A stretch of DNA of 64,000 nucleotides, taken from Stutzerimonas kunmingensis (GTDB lineage: Bacteria > Pseudomonadota > Gammaproteobacteria > Pseudomonadales > Pseudomonadaceae). The notes under the pieces are model-generated. The model was not told the DNA's origin, did no database searches, and saw only the letters and a list, made by a program, of their open reading frames with translations. Where the stretch lies: positions 434,001-498,000 of the forward strand of contig NZ_PISM01000014.1 of assembly GCF_002929225.1 (NCBI RefSeq). The letters are read 5' to 3'. Both the position numbers and the translations under genes were made by a program. This document shows positions 31,833 to 41,831 of the stretch, one piece after another (position 1 is the stretch's first letter; every line of letters begins with the position of its first letter).

Positions 31833-33301
31833 GCCGCGCGGCATACGCACTGCCGTTCGCTCTTACTGCGCTGCTCGCCGCATGCAGCGCGGTGGGCCCG
31901 GACTACCGCGTGCCAGACCAAGCCCTGGCCTTGCAGGCTGCTGCGCAGAAACCCTTCGATCTGGCCGGCAACGAGCGGGTCGAACAGGCGCCGCTGCCGG
32001 ACGACTGGTGGCAGCTCTATGACGACCCGACGCTCGATCGGCTGGTGAGTGAAGCCCTGATCGGCAATGCCGACGTGCGCCAGGCGTATCACAACCTGCG
32101 TCGCGCCTATGAAGGCTTCCAGATGGCGCACCACGCGCAGGAGGTCGTGGTCGGCGGCAACGGCTCGGTTGCACGCGGCCAGCTGTCCAGCGAAGCCCTG
32201 GCCCTGGAGGAAAAACTTCCAGTGATGAACCTCGCCGACGCCGGCCTCAGCGTGGGTTACCAGCTCGATCTGTTCGGTCAGCTGCATCGCGCCGCGGAAG
32301 CAGCGGGAGCCGATGCCGACGCCAGTGCCGCGCTGCTCGACACGGCCCGCATAACTGCCGTGGCCGGGGTGGTACGCAGCTACATGACGGCCTGTCATGC
32401 CAGTGAGGAGCTGACGATAGCGGAGCATTCACTGGCGATTCAGCAGCGACAGCTGGATGTCGCAGAGCGCCTGTTCGTGGGCGGTCGTGGCAACGAAGTC
32501 GATGTGGCCCGCGCCCGCGCCCAGCTGGAGGCTCTGCGTGCCGAGTTGCCGCCATTCGAAGCGAAGAAGGCAGCCGCGTTGTATCAGCTCGCCGCCCTGC
32601 TCGGCCGCACGCCCGGAGCCCTTCCCGAGACGGTTACCGCCTGCAGTCACGCACCTCAGCTGCGCCAGGCGATTCCGTTGGGTGATGGCACAGCCCTGCT
32701 CAAGCGCCGCCCGGACATCCGGGCGGCCGAGCGCGCACTCGCCTCCGCTACGGCACAGATCGGCGTCGCCACGGCGATGATGTATCCGCAGGTCAGTCTC
32801 GGCGCTGCGGCCGGTTACACCGGAATGCTCGAACACCTCGGTAATCCGGTAACCCGCCGCTGGGAATTTGGCCCGTCGATCAGCTGGCATTTTCCGACCC
32901 GGGTCGATCGCGCGCGCGTTCGCGCCACCGAGGCCGGAGCCGCTGCCGCCCTCGCCCGCTTCGACGGAGTTGTGCTCGACGCACTGCGGGAAACCCAGAC
33001 CCTGCTCACGCACTACGCTCACGACCTGCATCGTGACCAAGCGCTGCGCGAAGCGCGCGATGCCGCGCGAGACGCCGCGGACCACTCGCGCCGGTTGTAC
33101 CAGGAAGGACGACTGGCCTATCTCGACAGCCTCGACGCCGAGCGCACCCTCGCAACGGCCGAAGCCGCCCTGGCGGCGTCCCAAGCCCAACTGTCGCAAG
33201 ACCAGGTGAACCTGTTCCTCGCGCTGGGCGGCGGCTGGCAAGGCACGCCAACCGCATCGGCGCACGCTGGAAATCCATCGCCGGGCGTGCCTGGCCAATA
33301 A
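31829..33301 (+). CDS. Outer-membrane efflux lipoprotein (NodT/OprM type)
   Basis: 490 residues from the ATG at 31829. A signal peptide with lipobox LAAC places the lipid-modified cysteine near residue 20 (ACSAVGPDYR, the usual OMF start). Two homologous coiled-coil/beta segments follow, with the conserved RRPDIRAAERALASA motif in the second half. It forms the trimeric outer-membrane exit duct for the pump. The C-terminal ~20 residues are low-complexity. Confidence 0.9.
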   Translation: MSRAAYALPFALTALLAACSAVGPDYRVPDQALALQAAAQKPFDLAGNERVEQAPLPDDWWQLYDDPTLDRLVSEALIGNADVRQAYHNLRRAYEGFQMAHHAQEVVVGGNGSVARGQLSSEALALEEKLPVMNLADAGLSVGYQLDLFGQLHRAAEAAGADADASAALLDTARITAVAGVVRSYMTACHASEELTIAEHSLAIQQRQLDVAERLFVGGRGNEVDVARARAQLEALRAELPPFEAKKAAALYQLAALLGRTPGALPETVTACSHAPQLRQAIPLGDGTALLKRRPDIRAAERALASATAQIGVATAMMYPQVSLGAAAGYTGMLEHLGNPVTRRWEFGPSISWHFPTRVDRARVRATEAGAAAALARFDGVVLDALRETQTLLTHYAHDLHRDQALREARDAARDAADHSRRLYQEGRLAYLDSLDAERTLATAEAALAASQAQLSQDQVNLFLALGGGWQGTPTASAHAGNPSPGVPGQ

Positions 33302-33320
33302 CCCAGAGAGGCCTTACTCG

Positions 33321-34256
33321 ATGGACATGCTGCAAGCGATGCGGGTATTCGTCCGGGTAGTCGACGCCGGCAGCTTCACCGCCGCGGCGAAGCTGACTGA
33401 CACTTCCACCGCGCAGGTTTCCCGTCTGGTGGCTGAGCTGGAGAACCACCTCCACGCGCGCCTGCTCAACCGCACCACGCGGCGTCTGGCGCTGACCGAG
33501 GTCGGTGCGCGTTTTCTCGAACGATCGCGCGAGATCCTGGCGCAACTGGAGCAGGCGCAGGAAGAAGCCTGCGGGGCGCATCTGACTCCGCGCGGGCGCC
33601 TGCGGGTGCACTCTACGACCGGTCTGGGCATCCAGCTGCTGGCGGGACTGGCGGGTAGATACGGTGAGCGCTATCCCGACGTCAGCCTCGACCTGACCCT
33701 TTCGCAACATCAGCCCGACCTGCTGGAAGCCGGACTCGACGTCATCATCACGCTTTCCCGCGAGCTGCCGGATTCGGAGTTGATCGCCCAGAGACTGGGC
33801 GAGGTTGGCAATGTTGTCTGCGCGGCGCCCGGCTATCTCGAGCAGCATGGCGTACCGCAGCAACCGCGTGACCTGCAACAGCACCGCTGTCTGCGCCTGG
33901 CGGACCCGGTCTTCGCGGATGAATGGCGCTTCATCGCAGACGGTGCCGAAGACGTGATTCGCCCTGGCGAAGCGTTCAAGGTCAACGTGGCTGAAGCCAT
34001 GGCCAGCGCGGCAGAAGCCGGCATGGGCATCTGCCTGCTGCCCGACTATGTCGCGGCTCCGGCCCTGCAGCGCGGCGCACTGCTGCGCCTCTTGCCCCGC
34101 TATCGTCTGCAGGAAAAGCAGATCCACGCGCTCTACCCGTCCCGGCGTTTTCTCGACGCGAAGATCAAGACCTGGGTCGACTTTCTCGCGCTGGAGCTGC
34201 CGCGCGCATTCACCAACTATCACCGCATCCTGCAGGACCCGGTCCATTGGGCCTGA
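33321..34256 (+). CDS. LysR-family transcriptional regulator
   Basis: 311 residues. An N-terminal winged helix (AMRVFVRVVDAGSFTAAAKL, with TAQVSRLVAELE as recognition helix) is followed by a periplasmic-binding-type effector domain. It belongs to the large group related to DsdC/CrgA-like repressors. Starts 20 bases after the efflux operon in the same direction and may regulate it, but the AraC gene at the other end is the more obvious controller. Confidence 0.88.
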   Translation: MDMLQAMRVFVRVVDAGSFTAAAKLTDTSTAQVSRLVAELENHLHARLLNRTTRRLALTEVGARFLERSREILAQLEQAQEEACGAHLTPRGRLRVHSTTGLGIQLLAGLAGRYGERYPDVSLDLTLSQHQPDLLEAGLDVIITLSRELPDSELIAQRLGEVGNVVCAAPGYLEQHGVPQQPRDLQQHRCLRLADPVFADEWRFIADGAEDVIRPGEAFKVNVAEAMASAAEAGMGICLLPDYVAAPALQRGALLRLLPRYRLQEKQIHALYPSRRFLDAKIKTWVDFLALELPRAFTNYHRILQDPVHWA

Positions 34257-34538
34257 TTGTTGCGCGGCGGGTAAAGGTGCTTCACCGCTGGCGCGGTTTT
34301 TCCCCTCCTGGTCGCTCACTAAAATTGCCGGGTGGCAACGGACACTAGAAGCCAGTCCGCTCCTTCGCCGGTCGAGCGCTCCTTCGATCGGTCGTCCCGC
34401 CACCTTTTGGCTGCTTTCCCTCGTGGCAGCCTCGTTTATTTCCCGGCGTATGCCATCCGGCAGGCGCTGCACGCAAGAAACGCCTGCCTTCGCCCCTGTC
34501 GCAGCGACCTGGGCCCGCAGGCACTCTGGAGGTTACCT

Positions 34539-34775
34539 GTGAACAAACTGATCTGGATTGCCGGCCTGGCACTCAGTGCCCAGCTGGCGTATGCCGCCGA
34601 TGAACCCAAGGCCTATCAATATGGCGACAAGCTGGACATCGCCAAGGTCATATCAATGGACGTGCCTGCTGGCGGCTGCGAGGTCGTGACCGCCCGGATG
34701 ACCTATGTGGATTCCAAGGGCGAAACCCACGAAACCACGTACCTGCGCCAGGGCCCGGATTGCCACGATTTCTGA
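34539..34775 (+). CDS. DUF2790 small exported protein
   Basis: 78 residues from the GTG at 34539 (GGAGG seven bases upstream); the longer open frame upstream has no ribosome site. A signal peptide ends at AYA (about 20). The mature part starts ADEPKAYQYGDKLDIAKVIS and ends in TTYLRQGPDCHDF with two cysteines. DUF2790 is a Pseudomonas family of small periplasmic proteins, some induced by metals or stress; function unknown. Confidence 0.85.
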   Translation: MNKLIWIAGLALSAQLAYAADEPKAYQYGDKLDIAKVISMDVPAGGCEVVTARMTYVDSKGETHETTYLRQGPDCHDF

Positions 34776-34966
34776 GTCCGGCGCGAGCTGCCACAGCTAA
34801 GCGTACGCCGCTTGCGGCATTGGCACAGGCTGTGCGCGGCAGGTCAGATGCGCGCCGGGATTCGGCAAGCGAACCAGTCGGTTTTGAATCGCAGTTCTGA
34901 AAGAGGCAGAACGGTTTCGGCCGTTTTACTGTCCGAGCCCCAGGCGCTCATTACATTCAGGACCGC

Positions 34967-36127
34967 ATGACTATTTCGATTTCAACCTTCCGCTCGGCAT
35001 GCAGCCCTGCCGCTACCCGACCAGTTCCTGGCAACACTCGCCCTTTACTGGCAGCAATCGTCGCAGCGGCGTTGCTCGGTCTTGCCGGTTGTGGAATCCA
35101 GCAGCCGGCGACTCCGGCGCCCAAGCCGGAAGAGGTCCGGGCCAGGATCGCTCGCCTGATCCCCGCCAACATCCCCGATCGTCGGGGTTGGGCTCAGGAC
35201 ATCTACACAGCCTTCGATGCGCTGGATATCCCGCCGAACGATGAGAACATCTGCTCGGTACTGGCCGTGACGGTGCAGGAGTCGACATTCCAGGCGACCC
35301 CGCCCGTGCCCGGCCTGGCGAAGATCGCGCGAGAGGAAATCTACCATCGTGCCGGCCGCCTGCACGTCCCGCGTTTCGTGGTGGATGCGGCGCTGGACGT
35401 GAAGTCACCCAACGGCAAGACCTATAGCCAGCGTCTCGCGGCCGTGCGCACCGAAGAGCAGCTGAGCGCGATCTTCGATGACTTCCTCAGCATCATGCCG
35501 CTCGGCAAGCAACTGTTCGGCACGCTCAACCCGGTCAAGACCGGCGGCCCGATGCAGGTCAGCATCGCCTTTGCCGAAGACCGCAGATGGACATACCCCT
35601 ATGAACGGCAAGGCTCGATCCGCGACGAAGTCTTCACGCGCCGTGGTGGCATGTACTTCGGCATCGCCCACCTGCTCGACTACCCCACCAGCTATCGCGA
35701 ACCGCTGTACCGCTTCGCCGACTTCAATGCCGGCTGGTACGCCAGCCGCAACGCCGCGTTTCAGGCCGCAGTCAGCCGTGCCAGTGGCATCAAGCTGGCC
35801 CTCGACGGCGACCTGATCATTCACGGCAGCAGCAAGGCCGGCCAGACCGAGCGTGCGGTTCGCGCGCTCGCAGGCAAGCTGGACATGAGCGAGACGGCGA
35901 TTCGCAACGCGCTGGAGCGCGGCGACAGCCACGGTTTCGAGGAAACCGACCTGTATGAAAAGGTCTTCGCACTGGCCGAAAAGCGCGCGGGTAAGCCGCT
36001 GCCTCGGGCGGTGCTGCCGGGAATCCGGCTGGAAAGCCCGAAGATCACCCGCAACCTGACCACCGCCTGGTTCGCCAACCGGGTCAATGACCGCCACCTC
36101 GCGTGCATGAAGCGCGCCCGCAACTAG
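34967..36127 (+). CDS. DUF1615 lipoprotein
   Basis: 386 residues. A long N-terminal region precedes a hydrophobic stretch and lipobox LAGC (cysteine near residue 42), so it is probably an outer-membrane-anchored lipoprotein. The rest is soluble and matches the DUF1615 family found across Pseudomonas and enterics; no catalytic motif is recognised. AGGA lies five bases before the ATG. A hairpin follows at 36240-36258. Confidence 0.85.
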   Translation: MTISISTFRSACSPAATRPVPGNTRPLLAAIVAAALLGLAGCGIQQPATPAPKPEEVRARIARLIPANIPDRRGWAQDIYTAFDALDIPPNDENICSVLAVTVQESTFQATPPVPGLAKIAREEIYHRAGRLHVPRFVVDAALDVKSPNGKTYSQRLAAVRTEEQLSAIFDDFLSIMPLGKQLFGTLNPVKTGGPMQVSIAFAEDRRWTYPYERQGSIRDEVFTRRGGMYFGIAHLLDYPTSYREPLYRFADFNAGWYASRNAAFQAAVSRASGIKLALDGDLIIHGSSKAGQTERAVRALAGKLDMSETAIRNALERGDSHGFEETDLYEKVFALAEKRAGKPLPRAVLPGIRLESPKITRNLTTAWFANRVNDRHLACMKRARN

Positions 36128-36239
36128 CGAAAGCCTGCATGGCCGGCGACTGCTGCATGGCACCACACTGAAATTGTCACTGGCCCAGGCCGTAGCGCGC
36201 ATAACGAACGCTACGGCAACCGATCTTGCGGAACGTAGC

Positions 36240-36258
36240 GCGGCCGTCTGACGGCCGC
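36240..36258. terminator. Hairpin between convergent DUF1615 and curlin genes
   Basis: Perfect stem GCGGCCG / CGGCCGC with loop TCTGA, 12 bases before the end of the curlin gene at 36270. Likely shared terminator; no T-run. Confidence 0.5.
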
Positions 36259-36269
36259 ATCAGCGCGGC

Positions 36270-37307
36270 TCAGCGCTGGGTTATGGACGTGCTGTTGCCA
36301 GTGCCGTTCTGGATGATGGCGGCGCTCGGCGGCGCGGCGAATTCCGTCAGTTGATTGAGCACGGCGACGTTGGCATCGCCGGTCTGGCTGATCGAAGCGG
36401 TGCCATAGGCGGCATGTTGCACCACATCGATCTCGTTGGCCGAACCGTTCTGCGCGATGTCGAGCACCGGGCCGTCGAAACTCTGGTCAACGTTGACGCG
36501 ATTGTCGTTGCCGGCCGAGGTCCCTCGAATCGTTCCGGTGCGCGTGCCCTGCCTCGCCGTCAGCTCGTTGCCGATTCCGTTCTGGGTAAAGCTGAAGTTG
36601 CTGAACCCCGCCCATTGCACCACTTGCGCACTGTTAGCGCTGCCGACCTGCGCCAGGTCGACCTCGCCTGTGTAGTACCGGCTGCCTACTTGGGTAACCG
36701 CGGCTTCGTTGAAGGCGCCGTTCTGATCAACGGTGACTCCCCCGCCGTAGGCGAACACGTTCTGGTCGATGGTGATCCGGTTGTCGCTGCCGATCTGCTG
36801 GGTAGTGGCGGTCGCAGCACCGTTCTGAGTGACTTCGGTGAGATTGTTCGTACCGAATGTGCGACTTTCCAGCCCGTTGGCATAGAACAGCTGCTCGACC
36901 CGATGAGTGTTGCGTGCGCCCTGCTGGTGGATGGTCGCTTGGGAGCCGTTACCGTCGGCCTGCTCGACTTCGGCGACATTCTCATCTCCAAGCTGTACGA
37001 CCGCCGCCGAATGCCCGAAGTTATAATCGCTTGCCTGATACACCGTCGCCTGGTTGCCCATCCCCCGCTGGTGGAGCTCCAACTGCGTGGGCTGCAGCGA
37101 GGTTTCGCCGCCGCCCTGCTCTACTCGCGAGAAGTTCGCATCCCCTTGCTGCAGCAATAAGGCCGAATTCGAGCCCCCACGCTGCTCGAGGATGACCTCG
37201 TTATCGTTTCCGGCCTGGGTGGTTACGACCTGTGCCAGGGCCAAGCCCGGCAACGAGCCGAGCAGGAAACAGGCGATAAGCGGTTTATGCGCGAACATGC
37301 GGGACAC
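36270..37307 (-). CDS. Curlin-repeat amyloid-like protein
   Basis: 345 residues, more than twice the size of CsgA. A signal peptide ends near LALAQ. The mature part is built almost wholly from ~22-residue units with the curlin pattern Q-x-G-x2-N followed by x5-Q (e.g. TQAGNDNEVILEQ, QQGDANFSRVEQ, QNGTGNSTSITQ), expected to stack as beta-arches. This suggests a secreted, amyloid-forming biofilm protein. No csgE, csgF or csgG gene is nearby, and it is not a Fap protein. Whether it polymerises alone is unknown. Confidence 0.85.
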   Translation of the reverse strand: MSRMFAHKPLIACFLLGSLPGLALAQVVTTQAGNDNEVILEQRGGSNSALLLQQGDANFSRVEQGGGETSLQPTQLELHQRGMGNQATVYQASDYNFGHSAAVVQLGDENVAEVEQADGNGSQATIHQQGARNTHRVEQLFYANGLESRTFGTNNLTEVTQNGAATATTQQIGSDNRITIDQNVFAYGGGVTVDQNGAFNEAAVTQVGSRYYTGEVDLAQVGSANSAQVVQWAGFSNFSFTQNGIGNELTARQGTRTGTIRGTSAGNDNRVNVDQSFDGPVLDIAQNGSANEIDVVQHAAYGTASISQTGDANVAVLNQLTEFAAPPSAAIIQNGTGNSTSITQR

Positions 37308-37463
37308 TCCTTTGAATATTGTTGTTGGCCGACATCATGCTGGCTTTGTCTGGCGCCTCCCTCACCATTACCGCTCCCCTGAACGGGCCGATTGTTTGCC
37401 CGGTGGTGCCACCCGCCTATCGCCCTATCGGTGTAGACCGACTACGTTTAGACGGACGGCGAC

Positions 37464-40028
37464 TTAAGCCGGCATGGCCAGACGTTCGCGCATCTGCGCG
37501 GTGATGGTCTGCCTGACCCGCGTCATATCCGCCCAGGGATCGTCGTCGCCCAGTTCCTGCAGGCGCTCCAGCAGATTGCGTACGGTCCAGAGATTGGCGC
37601 CCTTGAGGTCCGCCAGTTCTTCGCGGTGGATCGGCACGGAGACCGGCAGGCCCTCGCGGGCACGCACCGAATAAGGGGCGACGGTACTGGCGCCACGGCT
37701 GTTGCGCAGGTAGTCGATGAAGATGCGTCCAACCCGGTTCTTTGGCCCGCTTACGGCGGAAAAATGCGACGGCAGCAGCTTTGCCAGGTACTTGGCGATG
37801 GCCTGACTGAAGGCCTTCACCTCACTCCAGCCGTGTACCGGATCGAGCGGTACGACGATGTGGATGCCTTTGCCCCCGCTGGTCTTGAGGAACGAGGTCA
37901 GGCCGATCTCGTCCAGCAGCGTCTGGGTCAGCTGAGTGGCTTCGAGCATGCTCTTCCAGGGCAGCGCCGGGTCCGGGTCGAGGTCGAGCACGAAGCGATC
38001 CGGATGCTCCAGTTCGGGCGCTACCGCGTTCCAGCAGTGCAGCTCGATGGTGCCCATCTGCGCGGCGCCGACCAGCGCTTCGGCGCTGTCGATCACCAGT
38101 AACGCACCGTGCTTCGGGTCTAGCGCCGGGTCGAGTTGAGTGATGTGCGGGATGGCCAGTTTGTCGGCGTGCTTCTGGAAGAACAGCTCGCCGGTGATGC
38201 CCTCCGGGGCGCGCACCAGGGCCAGCGGGCGCGCTCGCAGCTGCGGCAGGGCCCAGGGCGCGATCTGCGCGTAGAAGCGGGCCACTTCGATCTTGGTGAT
38301 CCCGCTGCTGGGGTCGATGATCCGCTCGGGACTGGAGATTTTGATCCGGCCGCTGCCGATGGGGTCGGTCTGCCGCTGCTCGGCTTTGCTGCTACGACTG
38401 GCGGGCTTGGCTCGTTCATGGGTAATGGCGTCGGCGGGCTTGTCCGAGCGCAGGCCATGGAATACCGAATGGCGGACCACGCCTTGGCGGGTCATCTCCG
38501 CGTAGGCAACCTCGCACATCAGTTCGGGTTTGAGCCATTGCGCGCCGCGCACATCGGCAATAGGTGCCGCCTTGGCCAAAGGGCTTTTGTCGGCTTCCAG
38601 CTTCTTCAACTGCTTGTGCAGGCTTTTCAGCGTGGCCTGATTGAAGCCAGTGCCGACCTTGCCTGCATAGAGCAGCTTTCCACTGTCGTCATGCAGCCCA
38701 AGTAACAGCGCGCCGAACCCGGTGCGCGTGCCCTTGGGCTCGGTGTAGCCGACGATGATGAATTCCTGCCGGTTGCTGCACTTGATCTTGACCCAGCTGC
38801 TGCTGCGCCTGGCGGTATAGGAGCTGCCCGCTCGCTTGCCGATCAGGCCTTCGAGCTTCATCTGGCAGGCGCTTTCCAGAATGCTGTCCGGCTGCTCGGT
38901 GAAATCCTCGGAGAAACGCAGCAATTCGCTGTCGCTGCCTTCCAGCACTTCACGCAACGCCGCGCGACGCTGTTCCAGCGGCACATCCCGCAGGTCCATG
39001 CCGTTCAGATAGGGCACGTCGAACAGGTAATAAAGAATGCTTCCACTGCGTCCGGCTTCGAACGCGTTCTGCAATGCCTGGAAGTCCGGAGCGCCCTCCT
39101 CGTTCGGCACCACCACTTCGCCGTCGAGCCAGCCGGATTCAAGCCCGAGTCCGGCAAGCGCGGCCGCCTGCTGCGGCATCTTCGCCGTCCAGTCATGGCC
39201 GTTGCGGGTGAACAGCGCGACCTTGCCGGCGTCGATACGGGCGAGCATGCGGTAGCCGTCGAACTTGATCTCGTAGCGCCAGTCGCCGCTCGGCACGGCG
39301 TCCACCAGCGTCGCCAGCTGCGGCTTGAAGGTCTCCGGCAATTCGGCCGGGACGGCTCCTTCCAGCTTTACCGCGTCGCTCTTCTTGCGTGACGCTCGCT
39401 TTCTTGCCGGCGCCTTGACAGGCTTGGCCGGCGCTTCCGCAACGCGAGCCTTGGCCGGCCCGCGTTTGCGTGGGACCAGCGTGCGATCGCTGAGCACGCT
39501 GTTCGGCTCGGCGGAGACGACGTCGTACTCACCCTCCTCGCGCGCGGCCTCGTCACGGGACTTGATCAGGAACCACTGCTCCTTCTTGCCATCCATGTGC
39601 GTGCGCACCAGATTCCAGCTGCCGGCGAGCTTCTCGCCCTCGAGGCTGAACTTGAGCTTGCCCTTGCGATAGCCCTCCTGCGGATCACCTTGCGGTATCC
39701 ACACGCCGCGATCCCAGACGATCACATCACCCGCGCCGTAATGCCCGGCCGGAATGGAGCCCTCGAACGTGGCATATTCCAGCGGGTGATCCTCCACATG
39801 CACTGCCAGCCGGCGAACGCTCGGGTCAAGGCTGGGGCCCTTGGGGATCGCCCAGCTCTTCAGCGTGCCATCCAGCTCCAGGCGAAAGTCGTAATGCAAC
39901 CGCGTGGCGTCGTGTTTCTGGATGCAGTACTGCAGGCTCTGGACCTTGCGTGACTTGCCGCGCGCCTTACCCGACGGCTCGGGCGTGGCGGCAAAATCAC
40001 GCATGCGCTGGTATTCGTCGAGCGCCAT
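37464..40028 (-). CDS. ligD: ATP-dependent DNA ligase D (non-homologous end joining)
   Basis: 854 residues with the P. aeruginosa-type order: phosphoesterase domain (about 1-180; HYDFRLELDG, HVEDHPLEYATFEG), ligase domain with the adenylated lysine near residue 255 in YEIKFDGYR, and a primase-polymerase domain (about 570-854). Lys/Ala-rich linkers join them. LigD and Ku repair double-strand breaks, mainly in stationary phase. No ku gene is in the window. GGAGG precedes the ATG. Confidence 0.95.
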   Translation of the reverse strand: MALDEYQRMRDFAATPEPSGKARGKSRKVQSLQYCIQKHDATRLHYDFRLELDGTLKSWAIPKGPSLDPSVRRLAVHVEDHPLEYATFEGSIPAGHYGAGDVIVWDRGVWIPQGDPQEGYRKGKLKFSLEGEKLAGSWNLVRTHMDGKKEQWFLIKSRDEAAREEGEYDVVSAEPNSVLSDRTLVPRKRGPAKARVAEAPAKPVKAPARKRASRKKSDAVKLEGAVPAELPETFKPQLATLVDAVPSGDWRYEIKFDGYRMLARIDAGKVALFTRNGHDWTAKMPQQAAALAGLGLESGWLDGEVVVPNEEGAPDFQALQNAFEAGRSGSILYYLFDVPYLNGMDLRDVPLEQRRAALREVLEGSDSELLRFSEDFTEQPDSILESACQMKLEGLIGKRAGSSYTARRSSSWVKIKCSNRQEFIIVGYTEPKGTRTGFGALLLGLHDDSGKLLYAGKVGTGFNQATLKSLHKQLKKLEADKSPLAKAAPIADVRGAQWLKPELMCEVAYAEMTRQGVVRHSVFHGLRSDKPADAITHERAKPASRSSKAEQRQTDPIGSGRIKISSPERIIDPSSGITKIEVARFYAQIAPWALPQLRARPLALVRAPEGITGELFFQKHADKLAIPHITQLDPALDPKHGALLVIDSAEALVGAAQMGTIELHCWNAVAPELEHPDRFVLDLDPDPALPWKSMLEATQLTQTLLDEIGLTSFLKTSGGKGIHIVVPLDPVHGWSEVKAFSQAIAKYLAKLLPSHFSAVSGPKNRVGRIFIDYLRNSRGASTVAPYSVRAREGLPVSVPIHREELADLKGANLWTVRNLLERLQELGDDDPWADMTRVRQTITAQMRERLAMPA

Positions 40029-40054
40029 GGCTGACCTCCGGCAATGTCCCGCGA

Positions 40055-40351
40055 TTACTCGAGCTTGCCAGCGTCGGTGGAACTGTCGTCAGCCCCGCCG
40101 GGCGTCGAATGCCGGTTCGGGTCAGTGGATTTTTCCTCGCTTCCCGGCTGCGGCGCTACCAGCCGGCCATCTTCGGTCACGGTGCGTCCCTGATCGTCCT
40201 GGCGGGTTTCGACTTCCTCCTGCGGCGTCGGATTACCCATGGTGCTGGGGCGCGAACCGGTGTCGTCCCGCGGAGTACCAGCGGGAAACTGGGCCATGGC
40301 CGGTAGCGCAACCAGGCCGCTCAGGATCGCCGTGAGCATCGTTTTCTTCAT
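40055..40351 (-). CDS. Small exported hydrophilic protein
   Basis: 98 residues: a signal peptide ending AMAQF (about 21), then a disordered, acidic, Pro/Gly/Ser/Thr-rich tail with no motif. GGAG precedes the ATG. Ends 26 bases before ligD in the same direction. Not recognised. Confidence 0.7.
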   Translation of the reverse strand: MKKTMLTAILSGLVALPAMAQFPAGTPRDDTGSRPSTMGNPTPQEEVETRQDDQGRTVTEDGRLVAPQPGSEEKSTDPNRHSTPGGADDSSTDAGKLE

Positions 40352-40627
40352 CTCGGTTCTCCGCTAAGGACGACGTACTTAATTTGGTCATCCCCTACTG
40401 GTATGAAGTTCAGCAGGGACAGATCGAGCCGTCCGACGGGTTCCGACAAGCGGCACTGGCCGGAAACTGTCATGTAGAGCAGTTGCCGGACTTAATCCGC
40501 CGGGTGGACAGATCGCCGCATTTACAACCGGACAAGCACTGCTACGGTTGAATGACGTCGGGAAAACCAGGGGTGCGCAGCGATCGCTTTACTGCGCTCA
40601 AGTCACCTTCCTACATAGGGAGGATTT

Positions 40628-40903
40628 ATGAATACGCGTCTTCCGCTGTTCAAGATCGAAGCGATCCTGCACACCTACCTTCGCCCATTCCAGTGCGAAT
40701 GCCGCGACGATTCCGACAACTCACTCCGCGTGCGCCTCTTTCAGGAATCGCCAGACGAAGAACTGACCGTTCTCGGCATTTCCTACGATCAGTGCCGCGA
40801 TGCCGCCAATCTGGTGCGTCTGGCGCAGGAACTGCGCATTGAAATGTGCGTCACGCGTAGCTCGCTGCCCGCCGAAGGCAAACAGCTCAGTCACGTCGAA
40901 TGA
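40628..40903 (+). CDS. DUF1652 protein
   Basis: 91 residues. The family is small, cytoplasmic and largely restricted to Pseudomonas; the pattern EAILHTYLRPFQCEC and a mid-protein LTVLGISYDQC are visible. GGGAGGA lies upstream of the ATG. Function unknown; in my knowledge the family is often near stress genes. Confidence 0.85.
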   Translation: MNTRLPLFKIEAILHTYLRPFQCECRDDSDNSLRVRLFQESPDEELTVLGISYDQCRDAANLVRLAQELRIEMCVTRSSLPAEGKQLSHVE

Positions 40904-40910
40904 GCCTCGC

Positions 40911-41195
40911 TTAGCGAGGCGTGCGGACGATCCGGCCGCTGGCGGTCTGGCCGCGTGCCATGTATTTCAGGAATACGTCGTGGCCATAGCTGTGGCTGTG
41001 GGTGGCCTTCTGGCGACCGAAGCGTTGCCAGGCGCGTTCATGCAGATAGAACACCAGGGTGTTGCACAGCGGCTCGATCAGCGCGACCGCCCCGCCGATC
41101 AACAGGCTCCCGGTGAGGGCATAGACGACGATGAACGCTGTCGCGAAATGCAGCACAGCGAAGGTCAAGGTCTTGAGTAGCGGGCGTTGTCTCAT
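40911..41195 (-). CDS. DUF2061 membrane protein
   Basis: 94 residues. Two membrane helices (about 8-45), the second in GSLLIGGAVALIEPLCNTLVFY, then a conserved HERAWQRFG segment and a basic tail. DUF2061 proteins are small inner-membrane proteins of unknown role. GGAAG precedes the ATG. Convergent with the DUF1652 gene, seven bases apart. Confidence 0.85.
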   Translation of the reverse strand: MRQRPLLKTLTFAVLHFATAFIVVYALTGSLLIGGAVALIEPLCNTLVFYLHERAWQRFGRQKATHSHSYGHDVFLKYMARGQTASGRIVRTPR

Positions 41196-41300
41196 TGCTA
41201 GCTTCCACCAGGCGCGCGACGGCGAGTGGTCACGGCATGGCTAGTAAGTTGGAGGGGTAATGCACCCGGCCGGCGGCAGCCGGGCGCCCGGGCTAGTCGC

Positions 41301-41831
41301 TCAGCGCTTGGCCTCGACATGCGGCTCGGCCGCACGGGTGAGATAGGCCTGGGTCAGCTCGGCCAGGTGGTCTCGTAGCCAGTCGGCCATGGCCACCTCC
41401 TCCACCAGGATGCGCTCGCACACTTCCTTGGTCTGCATGTCACCGACCGCTTCGGCGGCGGCGATGAGGATCTTGTAAGAGGCGATCTCGAGGTTCTCGA
41501 ACACGTAGCCCATCTGCGCGCCCTTGACGATCTCGTCGTTGACCATCATGCCGCCCATGGCCTGCCCCATCGCCATCATCTTGCCGCCCAGGTCCTTGAG
41601 GCCGGAGTAGGACTTGTCGTAGCGCTGCAGGCAGCCTTCGATCAGCTTGGCCTGGTTCTGGGTTTCGGTGATGTGCTGTTCGATCCGCGCCTTGAGTTCG
41701 GGGTAGTGCTCGATGCGGCTGGCCTGCTTGTTCAGCATGGTTTCGGCCTGCGCCTCCATCGCGTGCGCATCGCGCAGCCATTCGATCAGGCGTTCGGTAC
41801 GGACGTCATTGCCGGTCTGTGCACTCTGCAT
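41301..41831 (-). CDS. Ferritin-like DUF892 (YciE-type) stress protein
   Basis: 176 residues forming a four-helix bundle with metal-ligand type residues spaced along it (AMEAQAETML, ELKARIEQHITETQNQ, EIASYKILIAAAE). YciE-type proteins form ferritin-like dimers and are part of the general stress response; iron chemistry is uncertain. TTGGAG precedes the ATG. It is divergent from the MscS gene. Confidence 0.88.
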   Translation of the reverse strand: MQSAQTGNDVRTERLIEWLRDAHAMEAQAETMLNKQASRIEHYPELKARIEQHITETQNQAKLIEGCLQRYDKSYSGLKDLGGKMMAMGQAMGGMMVNDEIVKGAQMGYVFENLEIASYKILIAAAEAVGDMQTKEVCERILVEEVAMADWLRDHLAELTQAYLTRAAEPHVEAKR

